64,000 nt of DNA, from the NCBI GenBank assembly GCA_027924025.1, contig AP026970.1:2502501-2566500 (forward strand), read 5' to 3'. This document shows, piece by piece, positions 34,617 to 42,908 of this stretch; the first letter of the stretch is position 1; each line of letters starts with the position of its first letter. Source of the DNA: Comamonadaceae bacterium OS-4 (GTDB taxonomy: Bacteria; Pseudomonadota; Gammaproteobacteria; Burkholderiales; Burkholderiaceae_C). The position numbers and the translations under genes were made by a program. The notes beneath the pieces were generated by a model. It was given only the letters and a program-made list of their open reading frames with translations. It ran no database searches and was not told the DNA's origin.

Positions 34617-35912
34617 TTAGAAGCGAAAGACGGTGAAACCAGCGTTTGCGGCTTCGTGGCGGTTGTAGAGGGCTTTGACATCAGCCAATACAGGCTTGTC
34701 CGTTTTACAAAACTTCTTAAGCTGATCGGGAGCCATCGCGCGAAATTCATTGTGACCAACAGCGACCACCAAGGAGTCGACTTTGCTCGATTCATCTATA
34801 CAGCCAAGCTGAATGCCGTATTCGTGCCTAACCTCGTCTGCACTAGCCCATGGGTCGGCAACTACGACCTTGGCCCCCCAGCTTTCCAGCTCCGTTACTA
34901 GGTCTGCAATCTTGCTATTCCGAATATCCGGGCAGTTTTCTTTGAACGTGATGCCCATGACTCCGACTGTGCTATGCGCTACGTCGATCCCATTTTGCAG
35001 CATCAGGCGAATGACGTTGCGTGCTGCATAGCGGGCCATGTTGTCGTTGATACGTCGACCGGCCAAGATGACTTGCGGGTGGTAGCCGACCTCTTCTGCT
35101 TTGTGGGTCAGATAGTAAGGGTCAACACCTATGCAGTGCCCCCCTACCATGCCGGGACGAAAAGGAAGGAAATTCCACTTGCTACCTGCGGCTTCAAGCA
35201 CCTCAAGGGTGTCGATACCAAGACGATCAAAAATGACCGAAAGTTCGTTAACAAAAGCGATATTGAGGTCGCGCTGGCTATTTTCGATGACTTTAGCGGC
35301 CTCAGCCACCTTGAGGCCGCTTGCTCTCCAAGTACCAGCTTTAATGATGCTTTTGTAAAGGTCATCAACAGCCTCGGCTACTTCAGGTGTGCTACCGCTG
35401 GTGATCTTTTTAATAGTCGTAAGGGTGTTGACCTTGTCTCCAGGGTTGATACGCTCTGGGCTGTAGCCACAGAAAAAGCCTTCGTTAAACTTCAGACCAG
35501 ACTCGCGCTCGAGAATGGGAACGCAAACTTCTTCAGTGCAGCCTGGGTAGACTGTGGATTCATAAATTACTATCGCACCGTCGTTCATAGCCTTGCCAAC
35601 GGTTTCACTAGCCTTGATCAACGGGGTCAAATCGGGGCGATTCGCAGTATCAATGGGTGTGGGGACGGTCACAATAAATACGCTGCATTCTTCAAGCTTG
35701 TTGTAGTCGCTGCTGAAATTCAGTTCCGTGGCTGCAGACAATTCTTCGGCCGTAACCTCCAGAGTACTGTCCTTGCCTGATCGCAATTCGGCAATGCGTG
35801 CGTCGTTGATGTCGAAGCCCAGTACTGGGCGAATTTTGCCAAATTCTACGGCCAATGGAAGGCCCACATAACCAAGACCGATTATTGCGATTTTCTGGTT
35901 TCCAATGTTCAT
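34617..35912 (-). CDS. wbpA: UDP-N-acetylglucosamine 6-dehydrogenase WbpA
   Basis: A 431-residue UDP-sugar dehydrogenase (KIAIIGLGYVGLPLAVEFGK) with the nucleophilic cysteine in the conserved GGHCIGVDPYYLTHKAEEVG. Its VMGITFKENCPDIRNSKIAD stretch is typical of the TviB/WbpA/VipA group rather than UDP-glucose dehydrogenase. It oxidises UDP-GlcNAc to UDP-GlcNAcA, the entry to UDP-ManNAc3NAcA. It is the first biosynthetic gene of the cluster, 53 bases after the regulator gene. Confidence 0.93.
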   Translation of the reverse strand: MNIGNQKIAIIGLGYVGLPLAVEFGKIRPVLGFDINDARIAELRSGKDSTLEVTAEELSAATELNFSSDYNKLEECSVFIVTVPTPIDTANRPDLTPLIKASETVGKAMNDGAIVIYESTVYPGCTEEVCVPILERESGLKFNEGFFCGYSPERINPGDKVNTLTTIKKITSGSTPEVAEAVDDLYKSIIKAGTWRASGLKVAEAAKVIENSQRDLNIAFVNELSVIFDRLGIDTLEVLEAAGSKWNFLPFRPGMVGGHCIGVDPYYLTHKAEEVGYHPQVILAGRRINDNMARYAARNVIRLMLQNGIDVAHSTVGVMGITFKENCPDIRNSKIADLVTELESWGAKVVVADPWASADEVRHEYGIQLGCIDESSKVDSLVVAVGHNEFRAMAPDQLKKFCKTDKPVLADVKALYNRHEAANAGFTVFRF

Positions 35913-35965
35913 TTATTAATTACTCCAAGCCGGTACAAATCGACATCTAAATGGTTTGAACTAGA

Positions 35966-36337
35966 TTATCGAGCGATTTTCTTCAAACTAAGAACATCGG
36001 TTTCGTCTAACTCCGATTTCAGAACCTCAATTTCAGCCTTCAGGGCTTCATATTCATCCATCTTACGCTGCAAGAATCGGTGCGTGATGGTTGCCTTTTC
36101 CGCCAGACCACTTAGGGTTAGCACGTAGACATAACCAAACTTATTTTTGGAATTCGCAAAGTTCTTCATCTTCACCCACCCCTTTTCCGTCAGCGCTTTT
36201 AGGCAGTAATTCAACCCACCGACGCTGATACCCAGCTTTTCGGCCAGCTCGCGCTGGGTAACGTCCGGATTTTCTTGCAAGATGCGCATCACACGAAAAT
36301 AAGTGTCTTCCTGTAGGTTTGCTTGGCGGCTTGTCAT
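35966..36337 (-). CDS. MarR-like EPS-associated transcriptional regulator
   Basis: The 123-residue winged-helix protein ([20 protein letters not shown]) has a helix-turn-helix at about residues 27-50 ([20 protein letters not shown]), a wing with [20 protein letters not shown], and a C-terminal coiled coil (about 90-115). This architecture is seen in small regulators located at the head of EPS or O-antigen clusters. Its place immediately upstream of wbpA suggests control of the whole cluster, possibly with other factors. Effector and operator are unknown. The ATG at 36337 is preferred to 36394. Confidence 0.85.
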   Translation of the reverse strand: MTSRQANLQEDTYFRVMRILQENPDVTQRELAEKLGISVGGLNYCLKALTEKGWVKMKNFANSKNKFGYVYVLTLSGLAEKATITHRFLQRKMDEYEALKAEIEVLKSELDETDVLSLKKIAR

Positions 36338-36556
36338 GTTATCCACGAGTTTCTTTTTAAGAGAGCGGATTCGGATATGTTTCTTAAACACCAATCCGAT
36401 GCTAAGTCACCTTCAGCCCATACTGATCAGGTGTTAATGAAGTAACGTTCCGTACAGACTTGAACAGTGTATCCGGTGATAAGCTCGACGGCTCGGCTCA
36501 TCTTAAAAAATATTCCTGAGTAGCAATCTGATTGAAACTTTGGCATCCGGTTGCTG

Positions 36557-37206
36557 CTATACCCATTCTTCCATGCTGACAGTGTTGATGGCCAGTTGCA
36601 GTTGGGTGCGGATTTCCAGCTCATGACGACCTCGTTGGTTAGCTGCTATACGAGGTGGCCCTGAAGCCTCCTCGAATTCCCAAACCATGCCAGCCACCAA
36701 GCGCACACGATCCGCAGTCTCCACGGCTCCGCGCTCCTCTACCTTATGCAGCGCCTTCAAAAGCTCCATAGAGTGGATTTCTGCGATAGGCCGCTCACCG
36801 ATCCAAGGGAATAGATCGCGCTCCAATTGGCGCAGCGTTCGCTCTGCATGGCTCGCGCTCCATTGAGGTGACTGCTTTGCATACCACTCCAGTGCGATTG
36901 CCTTGAACGTGTCACCAGTGGAGCGGGTGTTTTTCAGCTTTTCCAGCTTGCGCGCCTGCACGAGATCCACGCCCTTAGTTTCCTGTTCCTTAGCCGCGTC
37001 TCGCGCTTCATGTGCTTTTTTGAGACCAACATCTGGATAGCTGCCCAGCGCCATGCGCCCTTCTTTGCCGTCTTTGCGGTATTTCCAAAACCAGCGCTTA
37101 GACCCATTCGGGCTACTTCAAGGTATAGGTCACCAGAACAAGCCAGCCGCTCCCGCTTCTTATCGGGGGAACAAACAGCGTTTTTGCACTCTGCATCAGT
37201 CAACAT
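36557..37206 (-). pseudogene. Degraded P4-type tyrosine recombinase (integrase) next to ssrA
   Basis: The reading begins MLTDAECKNAVCSPDKKRER and follows the N-terminal DUF4102 domain to LEVARMG. A one-base loss near 37109 then moves the frame, where KRWFWKYRKDGKEGRMALGS and PDVGLKKAHEARDAAKEQE continue the family pattern. The SAM-like core follows (ALEWYAKQSPQWSASHAERT, then RPIAEIHSMELLKAL). After RVRLVAGMVWEFEEASG the similarity ends, and the catalytic domain with the Arg, His and Tyr residues is absent. It is a remnant, probably of an element inserted at the 3' end of ssrA. Confidence 0.87.
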
Positions 37207-37321
37207 GGGGGAACAACTTCACGGGGGTTGGGGGAACATTTAAGGCCGCTTTCCCTCGGATGTGGGGGAACACCCCCCAAAAAACCTTAAAAATCCTGCC
37301 CTGCCCCCCCATTGTTCCCCC
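37165..37321. repeat. GGGGGAACA repeats between integrase remnant and ssrA
   Basis: GGGGGAACA occurs at 37165-37173, 37207-37215, 37230-37238 and 37264-37272. One inverted copy (TGTTCCCCC) lies at 37313-37321. The cluster overlaps the integrase start and extends toward the tmRNA end. The arrangement resembles arm-type integrase binding sites, which is an inference. Confidence 0.75.
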
Positions 37322-37388
37322 GCTTTGCGGTAGCAGTCAATAGAGCGCTTTGTACTAAGCTGCACTGTAAGTGCTTGATTTCCCAGAG

Positions 37389-37424
37389 AAAAAGGCCACT
37401 AACTATCTCTAGCTAGCGGCCTTT
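37389..37424 (-). terminator. Terminator of ssrA
   Basis: On the minus strand AAAGGCCGCTAGCTAG and its partner form a stem ending in GGCCTTTTTCTC. The stem AAAGGCC/GGCCTTT starts 12 bases after the tmRNA CCA end. It is an intrinsic terminator of normal layout. Confidence 0.85.
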
Positions 37425-37435
37425 GTCAGAGGTTA

Positions 37436-37812
37436 TGGTGGAGCTGGGGGGATTTGAACCCCCGTCCACAAGCCTTTTTCGAGCAGTTCTACATGTGTAG
37501 CCATCTGGTTTGAATCTCGCAGCTTACATCGCGCAGTGGCACGCTATGCAAGACGCCAGTAACCTATTGTCTCGACCCACCCTAAGTCACCCAAGGCAAG
37601 CCCAGCCGAATGAAATTAGCCCACAGCCTGGACAGCTTGCGCTACCCTTGCCCAGCCTATCGGCTTGCTGTTGTGAGCCTCACGCGCAATTAAGCGGCGA
37701 GTGCGAAACGTTCGTCGTTTGCAGTTAGTTTGTTTGAATCTGTTTTACGAGCGCATTCAGCTCGACATGCCCTGCCGCGCGTCCGAACCCGTGTCGAAAC
37801 CAGTGCAGCCCC
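37436..37812 (-). ncRNA. ssrA: Transfer-messenger RNA (tmRNA, ssrA)
   Basis: The minus strand begins GGGGCTGCACTGGTTTCGAC and ends with a tRNA-like T arm and acceptor, GGTTCAAATCCCCCCAGCTC followed by CACCA. Total length is 377 nt with a genome-encoded CCA. The internal reading frame at 37690-37722 encodes the tag ANDERFALAA (resume codon GCA, stop TAA). With SmpB this RNA rescues stalled ribosomes and tags the product for proteolysis. The 3' end is a common integration site, consistent with the integrase remnant next to it. Confidence 0.97.
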
Positions 37813-37821
37813 TCAAGCTCT

Positions 37822-37848
37822 ATTTTAGGCGGTTGTCAGGGATTGCAA
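37822..37848 (-). promoter_or_regulatory. Probable ssrA promoter inside the 3' end of gph
   Basis: On the minus strand TTGCAA (37843-37848) and TAAAAT (37822-37827) are 15 bases apart, and the -10 ends about nine bases before the tmRNA 5' end. The TAA of the -10 is also the stop codon of gph. The short spacer makes the -35 assignment less sure. Confidence 0.55.
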
Positions 37849-38505
37849 GAGTTCTAGGGGTGATTTAATTTCGATGTCTGCACCCCATTGCCCCGTGTCC
37901 GCCTGCGCACCCAAATAGCCATAGCATGCAGCAACAGAGAACATCCCAGCGGCCAGGGCTGCTTGGATGTCGCGCTCATCATCGCCTACATAAATGCAAT
38001 CAGCAGGAGTTAGCCCAAGTCGCCGGGCCGCTTCTAACAGGGGCTCAGGGTGCGGTTTGGCATGCGGAGTAGTGTCCCCACTGATCACCACCGAAGCCGC
38101 GGAGAACAAAGGCAGCTGGGCGATCAGTGGCTCGGTAAATCGTTTGGACTTGTTGGTCACCACACCCCACAGACATCCGGCGGCATTGATTTGCTCAAGC
38201 AATGTTTGCACTTCTGCAAACACATAGGTGCGTGCAGTCATGCTGCGTTCGTAGTTCTGGAAAAACTCTTCACGCATTTCTACAAAATCGGGCGCTTCCG
38301 GCGTTATGCCAAATGCGACTTGCAGCATGCCACGGGCACCGGCACCGGCCATGGGGCGATAGGCTTCATCAGGCAGAGATGCAAGGCCACGATCCGTGCG
38401 CATCTTGTCTGCTGCGGCACCCAAATCCGGAGCGCTGTCGATAAGCGTCCCATCTAGGTCAAAAAGAACGGCCTTGATGTCGCCGCGCGATGTACGCAAG
38501 GTCAT
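37825..38505 (-). CDS. gph: Phosphoglycolate phosphatase (HAD family)
   Basis: A 226-residue HAD hydrolase. KAVLFDLDGTLIDSAPDLGA near residue 10 gives the nucleophile Asp in DLDGTL. VVISGDTTPHAKPHPEPLLE carries the motif III lysine, and YVGDDERDIQAALAAG motif IV. It hydrolyses 2-phosphoglycolate, which arises from DNA repair or photorespiration-like chemistry. The ATG overlaps the ubiG stop, a pairing seen in many proteobacteria. The conserved cap region is of class I. The 3' end holds the ssrA promoter. Confidence 0.9.
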   Translation of the reverse strand: MTLRTSRGDIKAVLFDLDGTLIDSAPDLGAAADKMRTDRGLASLPDEAYRPMAGAGARGMLQVAFGITPEAPDFVEMREEFFQNYERSMTARTYVFAEVQTLLEQINAAGCLWGVVTNKSKRFTEPLIAQLPLFSAASVVISGDTTPHAKPHPEPLLEAARRLGLTPADCIYVGDDERDIQAALAAGMFSVAACYGYLGAQADTGQWGADIEIKSPLELLQSLTTA

Positions 38506-39215
38506 TCGAAAGGCCTTTGGGTAGCAAACAAATAGTTGACCTGCGTGTTGTTGTTCAGTGAATATTTGCCGGTGATCGGGTTGTATCCCAGCCCCTTGGT
38601 GGCTTTCAGGTCCAAACCGGCCGCTCGGCAAAAGTGCGCCAGCTCGCTAGGGCGAATCATTTTGGCGTACTCGTGGGTTCCTTTTGGCAGAAGCTTGAGA
38701 ACATACTCAGCCCCCACAATCGCCTGAATGAACGACATAGGATTACGGTTCAAGGTCGAGAAGAATACCCACCCACCCGGTTTGACCATCTGTGCGCACG
38801 ACATCACTACCGAGGCCGGGTCAGGCACGTGCTCCAACATTTCCATACAGGTCACAACATCAAATGCCGCCGGAGCTTCTATGGCTAGTGTTTCTGCGCT
38901 GACCTCGCGGTAAGTCACCCCAGTAGTTTCAGCTTCCATCGCATGGAGCTGAGCGACACGCAGGGCTTTGGTCGACAGGTCGATGCCCAACACTTCAGCA
39001 CCTTGACGGGCAGCAGCATCAGCCAGTATTCCACCGCCACAACCAATGTCTACCAAGCGCTTGTTCGCCAAGGGCACAAAACTCTGGATCCACCCCAAAC
39101 GCAGGGGATTAATTTGATGGAGCGGTTTGAACTCACTCTCCAAATCCCACCAACGATGGGCGAGCTCTGAAAATTTAGCCAGTTCGGCGGGGTCGGCGTT
39201 GATAGTGGATGTCAT
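38502..39215 (-). CDS. ubiG: Ubiquinone biosynthesis O-methyltransferase UbiG
   Basis: The 237-residue SAM-dependent methyltransferase starts MTSTINADPAELAKFSELAH. It has VDIGCGGGILADAAARQGAE (SAM motif I near residue 56) and VTCMEMLEHVPDPASVV, as in UbiG. It performs both O-methylations of the ubiquinone ring. FSELAHRWWDLESEFKPLHQ and the C-terminal GYNPITGKYSL are diagnostic. The frame opens at 39236, but the ATG at 39215 matches the family. Confidence 0.95.
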   Translation of the reverse strand: MTSTINADPAELAKFSELAHRWWDLESEFKPLHQINPLRLGWIQSFVPLANKRLVDIGCGGGILADAAARQGAEVLGIDLSTKALRVAQLHAMEAETTGVTYREVSAETLAIEAPAAFDVVTCMEMLEHVPDPASVVMSCAQMVKPGGWVFFSTLNRNPMSFIQAIVGAEYVLKLLPKGTHEYAKMIRPSELAHFCRAAGLDLKATKGLGYNPITGKYSLNNNTQVNYLFATQRPFE

Positions 39216-39237
39216 GGCGTGATTATGTAGGGGCAAG

Positions 39238-39263
39238 AAAAAACCCGCCGGAGCGGGTTTTTT
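39238..39263. terminator. Terminator after the OmpA-family gene
   Basis: AAAAAACCCGC, loop CGGA, GCGGGTTTTTT forms an intrinsic terminator. It is symmetric enough to work in either direction, but it lies downstream of the minus-strand OmpA gene and upstream of ubiG, so it separates these two. Confidence 0.85.
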
Positions 39264-39284
39264 CTAATCGTTCAGAAGAACTGA

Positions 39285-39935
39285 TTATTGTGCGCGAGTG
39301 CCAACCACTTCGATTTCCACGCGGCGGTTCTTGGAACGGCCTTCTTTGGTCTTGTTGTCAGCAACAGGCTGCTTCTCGCCCTTGCCTTCTGTGTAAACAC
39401 GGTTCTTTTCGATGCCCTTGGACACCAAGTAAGCCTTCACAGCTTCAGAACGTGCAACAGACAACTTTTGGTTGTAGCCGTCAGCGCCAGTTGCGTCAGT
39501 GTGACCCACAGCAATGATGACTTCCAGGTTGATAGCCTTCACTTTGGACACGAGGTCGTCCAGCTTAGCCTTGCCTTCAGGCTTCAGAACCGCTTTGTCA
39601 AAGTCAAAGAATGCGTCTGCAGCGTAAGTTACTTTGCTTGCAGCAGCGACTGGGACGACTGCAGGAGCAGGAGCTGCCACGGGTGCAGGAGCTGCCACGG
39701 GTGCAGGGGCTGCCACGGGAGCAGGAGCTGCAACAGGAGCTGGAGCAACGATGGCGCCATCGCAACCAACTGCAGCTGTTGCTGGGGTCCAGCTGGCATC
39801 GCGCCAGCATTGGCCGTCAACGTTCTTCCAAACGTCGCCAGCGGCGCTACGCCAGTTGTGAATTTCTTGTGCGCCAGCGGCAGAAGCCAACACAGCGGTG
39901 GCGATCAGGGCTGCAACTTTATTCAATTGTTTCAT
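39285..39935 (-). CDS. OmpA-family outer membrane / peptidoglycan-associated protein with Pro-Ala repeats
   Basis: A 216-residue protein has a signal peptide (MKQLNKVAALIATAVLASAA, cleavage near AGA-QE). A short conserved segment (GDVWKNVDGQCWRDASWTPA) follows, then a repeated Ala-Pro-Val linker coded by an 18-bp tandem repeat at about 39660-39740. The C-terminal OmpA domain has VIIAVGHTDATGADGYNQKL and YTEGKGEKQPVADN. The OmpA domain binds peptidoglycan, and Asp and Arg of the family site are present. There is no visible beta-barrel, so it is a periplasmic or lipid-anchored-like linker protein rather than a porin. It is divergent from gyrA. Confidence 0.9.
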   Translation of the reverse strand: MKQLNKVAALIATAVLASAAGAQEIHNWRSAAGDVWKNVDGQCWRDASWTPATAAVGCDGAIVAPAPVAAPAPVAAPAPVAAPAPVAAPAPAVVPVAAASKVTYAADAFFDFDKAVLKPEGKAKLDDLVSKVKAINLEVIIAVGHTDATGADGYNQKLSVARSEAVKAYLVSKGIEKNRVYTEGKGEKQPVADNKTKEGRSKNRRVEIEVVGTRAQ

Positions 39936-40172
39936 AGAACCTTCCTTATTTAGGCAGTAACTGCAGCGAGCTGCGATTGATTGGTGACGCCCCAAGGCCT
40001 TTAGCGCCGAAGACGTTGGGCTCATTGTGCCATACCGCAGGGAACCCACTAAATGCCCTTGCCAACTAGTTCCGGTATTGGCAAACCTCGACTGAAGCTG
40101 TTGCAATCGTGCTACACCCGCGCGGCCGTAGAATCCAAGGTTGTCCTCGACATTGATAGACAGATACCCACC

Positions 40173-42839
40173 ATGACCCAGTTCGCCAAAGAAACACTGC
40201 CCATCAGTCTTGAAGAGGAAATGCGCCGCAGCTACCTCGACTACGCCATGAGCGTGATCGTGGGTCGGGCGCTGCCCGATGCACGGGACGGCTTAAAGCC
40301 CGTGCACCGCCGTGTGCTCTATGCAATGCATGAGCTCAACAACGACTGGAACCGTGCTTACAAAAAGTCGGCACGTATTGTGGGAGACGTCATCGGTAAG
40401 TACCACCCGCACGGCGACCAGTCGGTGTACGACACCATCGTTCGTATGGCGCAGGACTTCTCGATGCGGCATATGCTGGTGGATGGCCAAGGTAACTTCG
40501 GATCCGTTGATGGCGATAGCGCTGCGGCCATGCGATACACCGAAATCCGTTTGGCGAAAATCGCCCACGAGTTGCTGGCCGACCTGGACAAAGAAACGGT
40601 CGACTTCGGCCCGAACTACGACGGCTCAGAATCAGAACCCTTGGTGATGCCCACCCGCATCCCCAACCTGTTGGTCAACGGCTCGGGCGGTATTGCGGTC
40701 GGTATGGCCACCAACATCCCGCCCCACAACTTAAACGAGGTGGTGGACGCCTGCCTGCACTTGCTGAAGAACCCGGAAGCCTCCATTGACGAACTGATGG
40801 ACATCATTCCGGCGCCGGATTTCCCGACCGCCGGCATCATTTACGGCATTCAAGGTGTGAAAGACGGTTACCGCACCGGTCGCGGCCGGGTAGTCATGCG
40901 CGCACGTTGCCACTTCGAGGACATCGACAAAGGCCAGCGCCAGGCCATCATCGTGGATGAGCTGCCCTACCAGGTCAACAAAAAGACCTTGCAAGAGCGC
41001 ATGGCAGAGCTGGTGCACGAGAAAAAGATCGAGGGCATCAGCCATATCCAGGACGAGTCCGACAAATCCGGCATGCGCCTGGTGATCGAACTCAAGCGCG
41101 GCGAAGTGCCTGAGGTGGTGCTTAACAACCTGTACAAGCAAACCCAGCTGCAAGACACCTTCGGCATCAACATGGTCGCGCTGGTCAATGGCCAGCCCAA
41201 GCTGTGCAACCTCAAGGATTTGATCGAGGTCTTCTTGGACCACCGCCGTGAAGTGGTGACCCGCCGCACCGTGTTCAACCTGCGGAAAGCCCGCGAGCGC
41301 GGCCACGTGCTGGAAGGCTTGGCGGTGGCGCTGGCCAACATCGATGACTTCATCCGCATCATCCGTGAATCGCCCACCCCACCGGTGGCAAAACTGGAGC
41401 TGATGAACCGCCCTTGGGATAGCAAGCTGGTGCGCGAAATGCTCACCCGCACCCGCGCCGACGGCGGCGTGGTGAATGCGGATGACTACCGTCCCGACGG
41501 CTTGGAAAAAGAATTTGGTATGGGTAACGACGGCCTGTACCGGCTGTCTGAAACGCAAGCGCAGGAAATCCTGCAAATGCGCCTCCAGCGCCTGACCGGG
41601 CTGGAGCAAGACAAGATCGTCGCAGAGTACAAAGACGTGATGGCAGAGATAGAAGACCTGCTGGACATCTTGGCCAAGCCCGCACGCGTGGCGGTGATCA
41701 TTGGCGAAGAACTGGGCCATGTGAAACAGGAATTCGGCCAAACCAAGATCGGCGCGCGCCGCAGCTTGGTCGAGCACTCTTCGTTCGACCTGTCTACCGA
41801 AGATCTGATCACCCCCACCGACATGGTGGTCACGATGAGCCACAGCGGCTATATCAAGAGCCAGCCCCTGCACGAATACCGCGCCCAGAAGCGCGGCGGT
41901 CGCGGCAAACAAGCCACCGCCACCAAAGAAGACGACTGGGTGGACCAGCTCTTCGTGGCTAACACGCACGACTACATCCTGTGCTTCTCGAACCGCGGCC
42001 GCTTGTACTGGCTCAAAGTCTGGGAAGTGCCGCAGGGCTCCCGCGGTTCGCGCGGCCGCCCTATCGTGAACATGTTCCCCTTGCAAGAAGGCGAAAAAAT
42101 CACGGTGGTGCTGGCGCTCACCGGCGAGAAACGCACCTTCCCTGCGGACCAATATGTGTTCATGTCGACCCGCATGGGCACCGTCAAGAAGACGGCGCTG
42201 GACGAGTTCAGCAACCCGCGCAAGGCCGGCATCATTGCCGTGGACCTCGACGAAGGCGACTTCCTGATCGGTGCCGCACTGACGGACGGCAAGCACGACG
42301 TGATGTTGTTCAGCGACGGCGGCAAGGCGGTGCGCTTTGACGAAAACGATGTGCGCCCCATGGGTCGTAACGCCCGTGGTGTGCGCGGCATGATGCTCGA
42401 CGACGGCCAAAGCGTGATCGCCATGCTGGTCGCCGAAGACGAGCAGCAAAGTGTGTTGACCGCCACCGAAAACGGCTACGGCAAGCGCACCAACATCACT
42501 GAATACACCCGCCACGGCCGCGGCACCAAGGGCATGATTGCCATCCAGCAATCCGAGCGCAACGGCAAGGTCGTAGCGGCAACGTTGGTACACACCGACG
42601 ACGAAATCATGCTGATCACCGACAAGGGTGTGCTGGTGCGCACCCGGGTCAGCGAGATCCGCGAAATGGGTCGTGCGACCCAGGGCGTGACCCTGATCGG
42701 ACTGGACGAAGGATCCAAACTGAGCGGCCTGCAGCGCATCGTGGAAAACGACGCCAACCCATCGGATGCTCCCGAAGCAGCAGAGGGTGCGGAAGATGCG
42801 GCAGCCGGTACAGACGGAGACGCATCCGCAGCCGAGTAA
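40173..42839 (+). CDS. gyrA: DNA gyrase subunit A
   Basis: The 888-residue protein begins [20 protein letters not shown]. It carries the breakage-reunion domain, with the active-site Tyr in [19 protein letters not shown] near residue 120. The six-bladed C-terminal beta-pinwheel ([10 protein letters not shown] is the GyrA box near residue 575) wraps DNA, and the tail is acidic. In the quinolone region the sequence is [20 protein letters not shown], so the residue equal to E. coli Ser83 is Gln and Asp87 is kept. The in-frame upstream codons to 40053 precede the family start. It is the first gene of the serC-pheA-tyrA series. Confidence 0.97.
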   Translation: MTQFAKETLPISLEEEMRRSYLDYAMSVIVGRALPDARDGLKPVHRRVLYAMHELNNDWNRAYKKSARIVGDVIGKYHPHGDQSVYDTIVRMAQDFSMRHMLVDGQGNFGSVDGDSAAAMRYTEIRLAKIAHELLADLDKETVDFGPNYDGSESEPLVMPTRIPNLLVNGSGGIAVGMATNIPPHNLNEVVDACLHLLKNPEASIDELMDIIPAPDFPTAGIIYGIQGVKDGYRTGRGRVVMRARCHFEDIDKGQRQAIIVDELPYQVNKKTLQERMAELVHEKKIEGISHIQDESDKSGMRLVIELKRGEVPEVVLNNLYKQTQLQDTFGINMVALVNGQPKLCNLKDLIEVFLDHRREVVTRRTVFNLRKARERGHVLEGLAVALANIDDFIRIIRESPTPPVAKLELMNRPWDSKLVREMLTRTRADGGVVNADDYRPDGLEKEFGMGNDGLYRLSETQAQEILQMRLQRLTGLEQDKIVAEYKDVMAEIEDLLDILAKPARVAVIIGEELGHVKQEFGQTKIGARRSLVEHSSFDLSTEDLITPTDMVVTMSHSGYIKSQPLHEYRAQKRGGRGKQATATKEDDWVDQLFVANTHDYILCFSNRGRLYWLKVWEVPQGSRGSRGRPIVNMFPLQEGEKITVVLALTGEKRTFPADQYVFMSTRMGTVKKTALDEFSNPRKAGIIAVDLDEGDFLIGAALTDGKHDVMLFSDGGKAVRFDENDVRPMGRNARGVRGMMLDDGQSVIAMLVAEDEQQSVLTATENGYGKRTNITEYTRHGRGTKGMIAIQQSERNGKVVAATLVHTDDEIMLITDKGVLVRTRVSEIREMGRATQGVTLIGLDEGSKLSGLQRIVENDANPSDAPEAAEGAEDAAAGTDGDASAAE

Positions 42840-42890
42840 CTATCATTTTGATAGCTAACCACGCACGTCCTATAAGCGCTAGAGCTCGAT
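42839..42890. repeat. Extragenic repeat (REP) between gyrA and serC
   Basis: ACTATCATTTTGATAGCTAA has a CTATCA/TGATAG hairpin. It is followed by CCACGCACGTCCTATAAGCG and CTAGAGCTCGATTT. The same order of elements occurs at 54342, 60497 and 63131. It begins at the gyrA stop codon. Confidence 0.85.
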
Positions 42891-42908
42891 TTGATTGATA
42901 AGCCACTG

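Noticed and set aside
36427..36624. 65-residue frame after the integrase remnant
   Set aside because: It overlaps the pseudogene in another frame and has no recognisable motif. It may only be degraded element sequence.
40731..42593. 620-residue open frame antisense to gyrA
   Set aside because: It is a codon-bias shadow of a G/C-rich gene. The product is Val/His/Ala-rich with no fold, while the sense strand is unmistakable gyrA.
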